Below, piece by piece: positions 26,873-35,477 of a stretch of DNA of 38,071 bases (positions within the stretch are counted from its first letter, which is position 1; each line of letters starts with the position of its first letter). The position numbers and the translations under genes were made by a program. The notes below the pieces were generated by a model. That model ran no database searches and had not been told where the DNA came from. It saw only the letters and a program-made list of their open reading frames with translations. Origin of the DNA: Chryseobacterium sp. (lineage in GTDB: Bacteria; Bacteroidota; Bacteroidia; Flavobacteriales; Weeksellaceae); assembly GCA_018260475.1 (NCBI GenBank), contig JAGLBA010000018.1, positions 1-38,071 of the forward strand, written 5' to 3'.

Positions 26873-29368
26873 ATGGAAAAACTACAAAACTACATATCCG
26901 GACAATGGATCGAGGGCAATGGTGCCGGGATTCCTTTGCATAACGCTGTGAATGGCGAAATCGTTGCCATCTCCGATACCGAAGGACTCAATTTTGAGGA
27001 GGCCCTGCACTACGGAAGAACCGTGGGTTACAAAAACCTATCGCGGATGACCTTCTACGACCGTGGCGAAATGCTAAAAAAAGTGGCGCTTTACCTTCTC
27101 GAAAGAAAGAAAAAATACTACGAACTCTCGTACAAAACCGGAGCCACTCATGTTGATTCCTGGGTGGATATCGAGGGCGGTTTCGGAACATTTTTTACCT
27201 ACTCAGGATTGGCAAAAAGGATGTTGCCGAACACGCCTTTTTGGGTAGATGGCGAGACGCAAAAGCTTTCTGCCAACGGCACGCAGTTGGGCACACACAT
27301 TCTTACACCCAGCGAGGGCGTTTCCGTGCAGATTAACGCCTATAACTTCCCGGTATGGGGCATGATGGAAAAACTATCAACTTCGCTTTTAGCCGGCGTT
27401 CCGAGCATTGTGAAGCCTGCCACGCCAGGTAGTTACCTTACAAACGCTGTTTTTCGGGATATGATCGAGAGCGGTGTGCTTCCGGAAGGTGCGGTACAGT
27501 TGGTTTGCGGAGAACCGGGAAGTATTTTGGACTATATTCAGGACGGGGATTCCGTGTTGTTTACAGGTTCGGCATATACGGGTAGAAAACTAAAATCCTT
27601 GCCATCCATCGCTGGCAATGCCGTTCGTTTCAACCTAGAAGCAGATTCTTTGAACTGTTCCATCCTCGGCCTCGATGCCAAGCCAGGTACTCCGGAATTT
27701 GATCTATTCATCAAGGAAGTTCGTAATGAGATGACGACGAAGGCGGGGCAAAAATGTACCGCTATCCGCCGCATTTTAGTGCCTGAAAACTTAGTTGGCG
27801 AGGTGCAACAGGCATTGACAAAATCTTTAGACCAAATAAAAATCGGAAATCCGCTCAACCGTGAAACGCGGATGGGCTCTTTGGTTGGTAAGCAACAATA
27901 CGATGAGGTTCTGGCAAAAATCGACATCCTGAAAACAGAAAACGAACTCATCTATGACGGAAAACAAGAGCTCATAGATGCTGATTTTGAGCACGGTGCT
28001 TTTATGACACCGAAGTTATTCTTTAACGATAAACCTTTCGAAAAAAATATTTCCCATGATGTGGAAGCATTCGGTCCGGTTTCTACGCTGATGCCTTACC
28101 GCGATGCCGAAGAAGCCGCCACACTAGCCAATCGTGGAAAAGGAAGCTTGGTGGGATCCATTATTTCTCACGATAACGATTTCATTGCAGAAACTTCTTG
28201 GAAAATGGCTTCGCACCACGGCAGGATTTTCGTTCTGAACCGCGACAGTGCTAAGGAATCCACTGGCCACGGTTCGCCACTGCCTACCATGATGCACGGC
28301 GGCCCCGGAAGAGCGGGCGGCGGCGAGGAAATGGGCGGACTGAACGGGTTGCATTTTTTCCTTCAAAAAACGGCGGTGCAAGGGTCTCCGGATGTTCTTA
28401 CGGCGGTGACGAAAATTTATCAAACCGGTGCCGAGAAGCGTTTCTCAGATAAGCATCCTTTCCGAAAATATTTTGAGGAAGTAGAAATTGGCGACAGTTT
28501 AGAGACTGCAGGAAGAACTGTAACCGATGCTGATATTGTAAATTTTAGCAATGTCTCTTGGGATCATTTTTACGCACATACGGATGCGACAAGTTTAACG
28601 GGAACTATTTTTGACAAGACTGTGGCACACGGTTATTTTATTCTTTCGGCGGCGGCAGGACTTTTTGTTTCCGGCAAAAAAGGCCCTGTTATCGCAAATT
28701 ATGGCCTGGAAAACTGCTCGTTCTTCAAGCCGGTCTATGCAGGAGATACGATTACAGTATATCTTACTGCAAAAGAAAAAATTAATCGTGGTGTGAAGGG
28801 CAGAAATATTCCGAGCGGCGTGGTAAAATGGTTGGTAGAAGTAGTAAACCAGCGTGAGGAAATGGTTTGCGTGGCGACCATCTTAACATTGGTGGCCAAA
28901 AAATCTCCGTTTGTGAATTTAAAACAAACTGAAATCAAAAAAATGCTTAATGCTTTAACGGAAAATACCGTTGCAAACTTTGGGGAAATGACGCCACAGA
29001 TGATGGTGGAACATTTGGAAGAAGTGCTGCGAAATGGTTTTGGAAATTTGAACCCAGCAGATTTTCCAGCTATTGAAGAAGATCAACTCGAAAAATTGCA
29101 AGACTGGCTCTATACGGATAAAAAAATTCGGCCCGGAGCGAAATATCCACTCCTGAAAGATGGCGAATTACCGAAACTTCGCTTTAAAAATCTTGACCAA
29201 GCCAAGGAAGAACTTCTAAATACACTAAAGGATTTCACCATTTATTTCAAAGATAATCCCGAGGCAAAGCATTTTCACCCAAAATTTGGAACATTAAATA
29301 AAGAAATGATGGAATTGTTCCAACGAAAACATCTTACACATCATTTAGAACAATTTGGTCTGATTTAG
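26873..29368 (+). CDS. paaZ: Bifunctional PaaZ (oxepin-CoA hydrolase / aldehyde dehydrogenase) with extra C-terminal domain
   Basis: PaaZ opens oxepin-CoA with its MaoC-like hydratase and oxidises the resulting aldehyde to 3-oxo-5,6-dehydrosuberyl-CoA. Residues 1-520 are the aldehyde dehydrogenase, with E256 and nucleophile C295 (GQKCTA) at the same numbers as in E. coli PaaZ. The hotdog hydratase follows, with D564 and H569 (DHFYAHTD; D561/H566 in E. coli) and TVAHGYF. E. coli PaaZ ends at 681; this protein has 831. Residues of about 682-831 resemble DUF1569/DinB-like helical bundles (MTPQMMVEHLEE ... HPKFGTLNKEMMELFQRKHL, HHLEQFG). That domain assignment is from memory of the family pattern. 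Confidence 0.93.
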   Translation: MEKLQNYISGQWIEGNGAGIPLHNAVNGEIVAISDTEGLNFEEALHYGRTVGYKNLSRMTFYDRGEMLKKVALYLLERKKKYYELSYKTGATHVDSWVDIEGGFGTFFTYSGLAKRMLPNTPFWVDGETQKLSANGTQLGTHILTPSEGVSVQINAYNFPVWGMMEKLSTSLLAGVPSIVKPATPGSYLTNAVFRDMIESGVLPEGAVQLVCGEPGSILDYIQDGDSVLFTGSAYTGRKLKSLPSIAGNAVRFNLEADSLNCSILGLDAKPGTPEFDLFIKEVRNEMTTKAGQKCTAIRRILVPENLVGEVQQALTKSLDQIKIGNPLNRETRMGSLVGKQQYDEVLAKIDILKTENELIYDGKQELIDADFEHGAFMTPKLFFNDKPFEKNISHDVEAFGPVSTLMPYRDAEEAATLANRGKGSLVGSIISHDNDFIAETSWKMASHHGRIFVLNRDSAKESTGHGSPLPTMMHGGPGRAGGGEEMGGLNGLHFFLQKTAVQGSPDVLTAVTKIYQTGAEKRFSDKHPFRKYFEEVEIGDSLETAGRTVTDADIVNFSNVSWDHFYAHTDATSLTGTIFDKTVAHGYFILSAAAGLFVSGKKGPVIANYGLENCSFFKPVYAGDTITVYLTAKEKINRGVKGRNIPSGVVKWLVEVVNQREEMVCVATILTLVAKKSPFVNLKQTEIKKMLNALTENTVANFGEMTPQMMVEHLEEVLRNGFGNLNPADFPAIEEDQLEKLQDWLYTDKKIRPGAKYPLLKDGELPKLRFKNLDQAKEELLNTLKDFTIYFKDNPEAKHFHPKFGTLNKEMMELFQRKHLTHHLEQFGLI

Positions 29369-29523
29369 TGCACAGATTTTCATTAATCTGAATCTATTTT
29401 TATTTAAATAATGACGAACTGGAAATAATTGATTTGATTTCAAGTGTATAATATAGGTTTACAGTCATCTCAGTAGCAGATTGTAATTCATTTTCACTGT
29501 TCTTGAAACTACTAAAAAATAAT

Positions 29524-30288
29524 ATGGATACATTTGTAAGATCAGAAATTAAGAATAATATTGCCGAAATAACTTTTGGAACGCCAAAAAGCAATTCTTT
29601 GCCCGGACATATTCTGGAAAAACTTGCCAAAACCATTTTGGATGAAGGCGCAAAAAAGGAAGTGAAAGCCATCCTTCTAAAATCGGAAGGCGAAAAGGCG
29701 TTCTGCGCCGGAGCGAGTTTCGACGAACTTTTGGAAATTGAGGAACTTGAAACTTCAAAAAAATTCTTCGGTGGCTTTGCCAAAGTGTTGAACGCCATGC
29801 GAACTTGCGGAAAAATAGTGGTAGTAAGGGTTCAAGGGAAAGCCACGGGAGGTGGAGTAGGGCTTGCTAGCGGCGCTGACTATTGTTTTGCCACTAAAGA
29901 TGCGGCATTAGCTTTGACAGAAATTAATTTGGGAATAGGTCCGTTTGTGATTGGGCCTTATGTAGAACGGAAAATTGGTAAATCGCAGTTTGCAGCGATG
30001 GCGATAGATGCAGATTTCCGAAGTGCAGATTGGGCAGAACAACATAATGTGTATCACTCTGTCTCAGAAAATATCGCTGAGATGGATGCGAAAATTTCCG
30101 AATTTTTACAGAAACTTTCCACGCGCAGCGAAGATGCTTTAGCTTTGATTAAAGAAGTGTCCTGGGAAGGCACGGAGCATTTTACAGAATTAATGCCTGC
30201 TAGAATTCACATGAGCGCGAGTTTGATTTTAGAAGAATCCGCAAAAGCGAACATCAATATGATCAAAGAAAAGCTGCGGGCGAAGTAG
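29524..30288 (+). CDS. Crotonase-family protein, candidate PaaF
   Basis: A 254-residue enoyl-CoA hydratase/isomerase family protein and the last gene of the paa operon. By position it would be PaaF, the 2,3-dehydroadipyl-CoA hydratase. The oxyanion-hole segment EKAFCAGAS and the second catalytic glutamate (E133 in LTEINLGIG) are present, but the first is replaced by G113 (GGGVGLAS, where hydratases have a CELA-like segment). It may therefore be an isomerase or act on another intermediate. ATG 29524 (MDTFVRSEI) is preferred over 29503. No clear terminator follows. Confidence 0.85.
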   Translation: MDTFVRSEIKNNIAEITFGTPKSNSLPGHILEKLAKTILDEGAKKEVKAILLKSEGEKAFCAGASFDELLEIEELETSKKFFGGFAKVLNAMRTCGKIVVVRVQGKATGGGVGLASGADYCFATKDAALALTEINLGIGPFVIGPYVERKIGKSQFAAMAIDADFRSADWAEQHNVYHSVSENIAEMDAKISEFLQKLSTRSEDALALIKEVSWEGTEHFTELMPARIHMSASLILEESAKANINMIKEKLRAK

Positions 30289-30309
30289 GTTTATACTTGT
30301 TTAAGTAGA

Positions 30310-30427
30310 TTTTTACCACAAAAGTTGCATAATATTATAACTTAAAAAAGTATTGATAAGTGGTATTCTGCCTTTGCGTGCTAAAAAATATTTTTGGCAT
30401 TTATTTTGACTTTTTGTGGTTAAAAAT
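30310..30427. repeat. Element bounded by inverted repeats (ACCACAAAAGT)
   Basis: TTTTTACCACAAAAGT (30310-30325) and ACTTTTTGTGGTTAAAAAT (30409-30427) are inverted repeats that differ by single-base indels and flank about 83 bases. The interior has CTTTGCGTGC and no coding capacity. It may be a small non-coding repeat unit. No gene is present from 30289 to 30520. Confidence 0.45.
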
Positions 30428-30520
30428 GATTTTGAATTTACATTAAGCTATTTCATTAGTAAGATTTATTAAAACCGATCAACTGCGAGAAACAAAGTCT
30501 TGCAGTTTTTTTAATTTAAT

Positions 30521-30550
30521 TTTGATAATTCAAAATAAGTCCTAACTTTG
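30521..30550 (+). promoter_or_regulatory. Promoter: TTTG, 18-bp spacer, TAACTTTG
   Basis: TTTG (30521-30524), 18 bases, TAACTTTG (30543-30550): a near-ideal Bacteroidota promoter, 18 bases before the start codon at 30569. Confidence 0.8.
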
Positions 30551-30568
30551 CAGTTCAAAGTTCTTTTT

Positions 30569-31182
30569 ATGGATCAGAATAACTATACCGAAGACTTATC
30601 CCATATCCGCACGATGATGGAGCGATCTTCTCGTTTCTTATCTTTGAGTGGGCTTTCCGGTGTGTTTGCCGGATTATCGGCTCTGCTGGGGTCCTATGTG
30701 TATTTCATTTTTCGAAGGGACGGGATCGATTATTTAGCGGGTAATCGGAATGTTTTTAGTCCGACTTTAGTGCGCGAACTGGTTTTAGTGGGCGCTGTCA
30801 TACTTTTAGCGGCGGTGTTTAGTGGTTATTTTTTTACCGTTAAAATACCAAAGTGAAGAATCAGAAAATCTGGGATATTACCACCAAAAGGCTTTTGTTA
30901 AATTTTGCGATTCCTTTGGTGACAGGCGGATTATTCTGTTTGGGGCTTCTCTACCACCACATGTTTGTGGTAGTAGCTCCCGCAACACCTATTTTCTATG
31001 GATTGGCTTTGGTAAATGCTGAAAAATACACATTATCGGATATAAAGTATTTAGGATTCTGTGAAATCGCGCTTGGCTTACTAGGATTTTTCTTCCTAGG
31101 CTGGGGATTGGTTTAATGGGCGATCGGTTTTGGGGTACTGCATATCGTGTATGGTTTGATGATGCACAAAAAATATAAGTAG
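30569..31182 (+). pseudogene. Broken small integral membrane protein
   Basis: The first frame, 30569-30856 (MDQNNYTEDLSHIRTMMERS, two membrane segments), stops at TGA where a second frame, read from GTG 30853, continues with two or three more membrane segments (FAIPLVTGGLFCLGLLY, FCEIALGLLGFFFLGW). That frame meets TAA at 31114-31116 and then continues in frame (WAIGFGVLHIVYGLMMHKKY) to TAG at 31180. Joined, they make one protein of about 200 residues with at least four membrane spans. The GTGA overlap could instead reflect two coupled genes, but the in-frame TAA still truncates a protein-like tail. The promoter upstream is intact. Function unknown. Confidence 0.7.
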
Positions 31183-31261
31183 CGTCGCTAATCAGTTACT
31201 GTTAACTTCATAATTATTTACTTGCACCTTCACATCAACTAAATTAATTGACTGATCAGCT

Positions 31262-31546
31262 ATGATTGCCTCCCTTAACAAAGAATTCGAAAGCCGTGTC
31301 AGGTTGGGCATCATGTCCGTCCTGATTGTAAACGACTGGGTGGATTTTGGCGAGATGAAACAGTTGTTGGAAGTGACAGATGGCAATTTAGCAAGCCACA
31401 GCACGGCATTGGAGAAAGCAAATTATATCGAGATAAAAAAAGAATTCGTGGGAAAGAAACCGCGCACTTCCTACCGTGTAACGCAATCGGGTAGAGATGC
31501 TTTCCAAAAACATTTATCCGCGCTGGAAAAATTGCTGGAAAAATAA
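31262..31546 (+). CDS. Winged-helix transcriptional regulator
   Basis: A 94-residue MarR/ArsR-like winged-helix protein. A recognition helix region (DFGEMKQLLEVTDGNLASHS) is followed by the wing (KKPRTSYRVTQSG) and a C-terminal helix. It lacks a ligand domain. In Bacteroidota such short regulators commonly accompany small membrane proteins, and here it is the one intact gene between two broken membrane-protein genes. Its targets are probably these neighbours, which is inference. The ATG at 31262 gives the normal family start. Confidence 0.85.
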   Translation: MIASLNKEFESRVRLGIMSVLIVNDWVDFGEMKQLLEVTDGNLASHSTALEKANYIEIKKEFVGKKPRTSYRVTQSGRDAFQKHLSALEKLLEK

Positions 31547-31591
31547 GGCTATATTTTTTTTGTGTCTAAACTTTGAAATCCAAAGAACTTT

Positions 31592-31768
31592 ATGTATAAT
31601 TTAAAACTTAAAAATGACAATTCAAAATCAAAACCAATCGGTATTCAATCGTTTCTAATTTCATTCTTGATAGGGACTGTACTTTTAATCAATGCCGGAG
31701 AAACGCAAAAAATTTATCATATCATCGGTGATCCTGTGTATGAATATACCCATCGCGTAGCTTTATGA
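31592..31768 (+). CDS. Small single-pass membrane protein, possibly truncated
   Basis: A 58-residue ORF from ATG 31592 to TGA 31766-31768. It has a hydrophilic start (MYNLKLKNDNSKSKPIG), one hydrophobic segment (SFLISFLIGTVLLI) and a short polar tail. It lies between the regulator and the DUF4173 gene and is in the right place for a small membrane protein. It may be the stub of a longer one, since its neighbours are broken. No homology claim is made. Confidence 0.4.
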   Translation: MYNLKLKNDNSKSKPIGIQSFLISFLIGTVLLINAGETQKIYHIIGDPVYEYTHRVAL

Positions 31769-31822
31769 ATATTTGGTTTTTAATATTATAGGTCTTTAAA
31801 AAATAATAAAATATTTCTAAAA

Positions 31823-33166
31823 ATGAAAACACACCATCTTATTTTGCTTTCTACGGCACTGTTCATCTGCTTGTTTTATGATGAATTTCTCGGTTTAAAT
31901 GTAGGAATATTCGGTTTAGCGATTGCGCTTCTTACGCTATTAACCACGCCCAAAAATGGAAGAACAAAATCCTATCTGGCATTGTTTGTCTGTGCGGTTA
32001 TCAGTGCTGGGGCATACGCTTGGTATGGCGATTTGCCATCATTTTTTGCCGTTGCGATTTCTTTATTTTTGTTAAGGTTAAAGTCCAAATATCGCAATCT
32101 GAATGCCCTATTTGCTTTCCCATTGGTTTTAACAAACGGCGCTACATTCATTTTTCGTTTTTTCCATTTTGAAAGATGGCTGCCAAAATCTAGTGGAGGA
32201 AATATGACTAAAACCATCGCATTGCTACTAATTCCCGGGGTTTTTGTAGCGCTTTTTTTTGGAATTTATGCCATGGGAAGCACACACTTTTTATCGTTGT
32301 TTTCTGGCTACCAATGGAATTTAGATATATGGAAATTCCTTGTCATTGCCACAATAGGTTTTTTCCTGTGCTTCAATTTTTGGAATTTTGCGGTCGAAAG
32401 ATTTATTTTTAAACAAAACCGACTGATGGATGAAGACTTTGATTTAAAAATAATAAAACCTAAACCTACCTGGGATTTTTTAGACATTGAGTCCGAACGA
32501 CTAAGCGGCCTCATTACTTTTGGTGCTCTGAATTTGTTGCTTTTGATTTTCATCATCACCTTTAATTATGAGCAGTTTGTGGAAGTGCCAAAAACGCCGA
32601 AACAACTTAGCGGGGAAACCCACGAGCGTGTGACAGCTGTGATTCTCTCTATTATCATGGCAATAGTGGTAATCATGTTTTACTTCAAATCCACTTTTAA
32701 TTTCGATGCTAAAGCTGGAGCTCTGAAAGCTTTTGCGTATGTTTGGTTGGGACTAAATGTGGTGCTTGTTCTATCTGCCCTGCTGAAAAATTCGGAATAT
32801 GTGTTGAATTTGGGACTTACATATAAGCGGCTTGGCGTTTACGCATTCCTTTTGCTGTCGCAGATTGGTCTATCGCTGACTTTTTATAAAATTTTAAAGA
32901 AAAAGACCAACGCTTTTCTTTTTAACAGAATGTTTTGGTATTTTTAAGGGACACTTTTGCTCTGCGCCATCGTGAATTGGGGCGGAATAGCGACGCGCTA
33001 CAACATCGATCATAAAAAAGGAGATTTGGATTATCTCCGCTCGTTGAACTTTAATCATAAGATTTTAGAGAACCATTTTAAAAACTATGAAACGGAATAC
33101 GAAGTGGTTGAAAATCAAAAAGATTCTTTCTTTTCTAAAATACTTTATTATGAAACTTTGAGATAG
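31823..33166 (+). pseudogene. DUF4173-like membrane protein with in-frame stop
   Basis: A polytopic membrane protein resembling DUF4173 proteins, with about nine hydrophobic segments. The frame runs 374 codons to TAA at 32945-32947, just after NRMFWYF. It then continues in the same frame, without any shift, through CAIVNWGGIATRYNI and the soluble tail DYLRSLNFNHK ... ETEYEVVE to the stop at 33166. The conserved tail beyond the stop shows that the gene was about 446 codons long. This is a single nonsense change, or a sequencing error. If the product is made, it lacks its C-terminal 72 residues. A bidirectional terminator follows. Confidence 0.75.
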
Positions 33167-33176
33167 TCTTAAACAA

Positions 33177-33213
33177 AAACCTCCGGAAAGAAATTTCCAG
33201 AGGTTTGATTTTT
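33177..33213. terminator. Bidirectional terminator
   Basis: AAACCTCCGGAAA (33177-33189) pairs with TTTCCAGAGGTTT (33194-33206) with one mismatch. A T-rich tail follows on the plus strand, and on the minus strand a T-run also follows. It separates the convergent DUF4173 and DUF892 genes. Confidence 0.9.
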
Positions 33214-33226
33214 ATTAAAGAAAAAA

Positions 33227-33736
33227 TTATTCTTCAGCTGCTCCTTCATTGATGAAGCTTTCAGCAAGTTTCGTCAATGTGACATCTGTTGCCTTTTCAT
33301 TCTCCAAAGTTTGAGAAAGAAGTTTTTCTGCTTCGGTGTGTCCCATGTGTTTTGCGAAAGTACGAAGGGTACCATAAGTTGCAATTTCATAATGCTCGGC
33401 TTTTTGGGCTGCCAAGATTAGGCCTGCATCTCTTGTCAAGGTATCACTTTTTGTATCCTCGATGATGGATTTTCCTTCTTCCAAAATTCCCGCCATGGCT
33501 TCACATTTCACAGCAGATGCTTTTTCACCGATACTTTCAAATACTTTTTCCAAAGTAGCGATGTGTTCTTCGGTTTCGGCGGTGTGTTTTTCAAAACCTT
33601 TTGCCAATTCCTTGCTAGTTGCTGCTTTTTGCATTTTCGGCAATTCCTTTACTAAAGCCTTCTCAGCCCAATAAAGATCCTTTAGCTCGTCAATAAAAAA
33701 TTTGTGAAACTCAGAGTTTTTCATTTTTTGGTCCAT
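33227..33736 (-). CDS. Ferritin-like DUF892 (YciF-type) protein
   Basis: A 169-residue protein of the DUF892/YciE-YciF family, a ferritin-like four-helix bundle linked to stress responses. Visible features are FFIDELKDLYWAEKAL near the start, the helix pair with KHTAETEEHI (potential metal ligands E and H) and the QKAEHYEIATYGTL segment. There is no signal peptide. It is preceded by an 80-bp gap after dtd, so it may have its own promoter, though none was clear. A terminator follows. Confidence 0.9.
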   Translation of the reverse strand: MDQKMKNSEFHKFFIDELKDLYWAEKALVKELPKMQKAATSKELAKGFEKHTAETEEHIATLEKVFESIGEKASAVKCEAMAGILEEGKSIIEDTKSDTLTRDAGLILAAQKAEHYEIATYGTLRTFAKHMGHTEAEKLLSQTLENEKATDVTLTKLAESFINEGAAEE

Positions 33737-33816
33737 GATGATTTTTTTTAAGTTAATAGTGCTGTACTGTATGCAATAACCTTTCCAATTCGGCTACCAT
33801 GAATGTTAAATTTCTG

Positions 33817-34266
33817 TTAATCCTTCGTTTTGGAATCTATCGCAATAGTCACGGGACCATCGTTTAGCAGCGATACTTTCATATCGGCACCGAAGATTCC
33901 ACTTTGGATTTTTAGTCCGGATTTTGCAATTTCAGATTTAAAATACTCAAAAATTTGATTTGCCTTTTGAGGTTTTGCCGCACGGATAAAGGACGGCCGA
34001 TTTCCCTTTTTATAATCTGCTAAGAGCGTAAACTGGCTGATGCAAAGGATCTCCCCGGAAATATCATGTACGGAAAGATTCATTTTACCCTCTACATCAC
34101 CAAAAATCCTTAGATTAAGTATTTTTTGCACCATCCAGTCGGCATCGGTCGTTTCATCTTCTTCGGATACGCCTATGAGCAGCAATAGGCCTTTCCCGAT
34201 GCTTCCCACCGTTTCGCCATCTACCTTTACGGATGCTTGCGAAACGCGTTGAATGATGATTTTCAT
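33817..34266 (-). CDS. dtd: D-aminoacyl-tRNA deacylase
   Basis: DTD hydrolyses D-aminoacyl-tRNAs and glycyl-tRNA(Ala) in the cytoplasm to protect translation. The 149-residue length is normal. Both signature motifs are present: SQFTLLAD, and NDGPVTIAID carrying the Gly-Pro dipeptide that gives chiral selection. Its ATG directly follows the stop codon of the upstream lipoprotein gene, so the two are co-transcribed. Confidence 0.96.
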   Translation of the reverse strand: MKIIIQRVSQASVKVDGETVGSIGKGLLLLIGVSEEDETTDADWMVQKILNLRIFGDVEGKMNLSVHDISGEILCISQFTLLADYKKGNRPSFIRAAKPQKANQIFEYFKSEIAKSGLKIQSGIFGADMKVSLLNDGPVTIAIDSKTKD

Positions 34267-34716
34267 TTAGTTATAGATATTTAGGAAGTTGCTTTTGCTA
34301 TCGAAAGTGTAGGTGTACATCTTCGGAGCGATATTGGCTGTTTTCACCGGTTGTCCTGTCAGTAGGATCCACTCGGAGCCATCCTTCGGGCAAGTGATTT
34401 TAATATCGTTTTCCACACTCAGTGTCGTGTTATTTTCCGGGCAAATATGTGGCGCATTTCTATCGTAAACCATGAAGCCTGTCGTCGTACGCACCACGAT
34501 GAGGCCGCGCGTTCCGCTTTGCTGCTCATTAACATATATCCATCCGCCTGTGTTTTGGAGCGCGTAGTAGGCGGGCAAATTTAGGTTTAGTTGTACATTG
34601 ATGTTTGAGTATGGGAAACAGTTTACCGGCTCAGCCATGCGAGTGCATCCGAGAGTGATTAAAAAGCTGGTTACCAGAACTATTACTGCAACAATCAAGT
34701 TTATTTTTTTTTTCAT
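34267..34716 (-). CDS. Rieske-like lipoprotein lacking cluster ligands
   Basis: A 149-residue lipoprotein (signal and lipobox ending LITLGC, C24). The middle and end follow the layout of Bacteroidota Rieske-like proteins: GGWIYVNEQ, RGLIVVRT, FMVYDRNAPH and TCPKDGSEW. In a Rieske protein these would be CPH and CP.HGS. Here the first ligand cysteine is A88 and the second histidine is D112, leaving only H90 and C109, so a normal [2Fe-2S] cluster cannot form. It is probably a surface or periplasmic protein that kept the fold. It lies directly before dtd and diverges from greA. Confidence 0.75.
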   Translation of the reverse strand: MKKKINLIVAVIVLVTSFLITLGCTRMAEPVNCFPYSNINVQLNLNLPAYYALQNTGGWIYVNEQQSGTRGLIVVRTTTGFMVYDRNAPHICPENNTTLSVENDIKITCPKDGSEWILLTGQPVKTANIAPKMYTYTFDSKSNFLNIYN

Positions 34717-34730
34717 TGTAAATAATTATG

Positions 34731-34738
34731 TATCTTTG
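34731..34738 (+). promoter_or_regulatory. greA -7 box (TATCTTTG)
   Basis: TATCTTTG fits TAnnTTTG. It lies 77 bases before the preferred greA start. A TTG at 34716-34718 is only 12 bases upstream, which is short for a -33 element. Confidence 0.5.
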
Positions 34739-34815
34739 CAAAACAATTTTTAAAAAAAAATATTGTCCGGCAAATGTCGGATTATTTTTTTATACTTATT
34801 TCAAATATAGAAGTT

Positions 34816-35286
34816 ATGGCATCATATGTAACGAAGGATGGTTTTGAAAAAATGAAAGTAGAGTTAGAGCAACTCGAAACCATCGAAAGACCAAAAATAA
34901 CACAACAAATAGCCGAGGCACGCGACAAAGGGGATCTCTCTGAAAACGCCGAGTACGACGCAGCAAAAGAGGCACAAGGAATGTTGGAAATGAAAATTTC
35001 TAAATTGAAAGATTTGCTCTCCAATGCCAAGGTTATAGATGAATCCCAGTTGGATACCTCCAAAGTGTCGATTCTTTGTAAGGTGAAACTTCTGAACCAT
35101 GACACCAAAAAAGAGCAGGTATTTACTCTCGTTCCAGATAACGAAAGTGATTTGAAAGCTGGAAGGATATCCATAAATACCCCGATTGCAAAAGGTCTAT
35201 TGGGTAAAAAAATCGGCGAACAGGCAAATATCGTTTTGCCAAACGGCAACAAACTGTCCTTTGAAATTTTGGATATTTCGCTTTAA
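34816..35286 (+). CDS. greA: Transcription elongation factor GreA
   Basis: GreA binds RNA polymerase and stimulates cleavage of backtracked RNA. The 156-residue product has the N-terminal coiled coil with the acidic tip motif GDLSENAEYDAAKE and the C-terminal FKBP-like domain (ISINTPIAKGLLGKKIGE). An upstream ATG at 34774 would add 14 hydrophobic residues not found in GreA, so the start at 34816 (MASYVTKDGFEKM) is chosen. The HIT gene follows after 191 bases of AT-rich spacer without other features. Confidence 0.96.
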   Translation: MASYVTKDGFEKMKVELEQLETIERPKITQQIAEARDKGDLSENAEYDAAKEAQGMLEMKISKLKDLLSNAKVIDESQLDTSKVSILCKVKLLNHDTKKEQVFTLVPDNESDLKAGRISINTPIAKGLLGKKIGEQANIVLPNGNKLSFEILDISL

Positions 35287-35477
35287 TACAAAATTAATTT
35301 GGTGGAATATAACCAATAAAGGAGCAAAAGATATAAAAGTTAATTTGAGTTTAATTTACTCAGGTTTAGAAACAGCAGCGCATTGCTTTTTAAACATTAA
35401 AAATATTTGTTTTTAAGGTTTATAACTTTTTGATCTTTTTTGTTTAAATTAATTCAATAACGACATACATTTTTAAT

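Noticed and set aside
34774-34815. Upstream ATG extending GreA by 14 residues
   Set aside because: The added residues are hydrophobic and absent from GreA proteins. MASYVTKDGFEKM at 34816 is the normal start.
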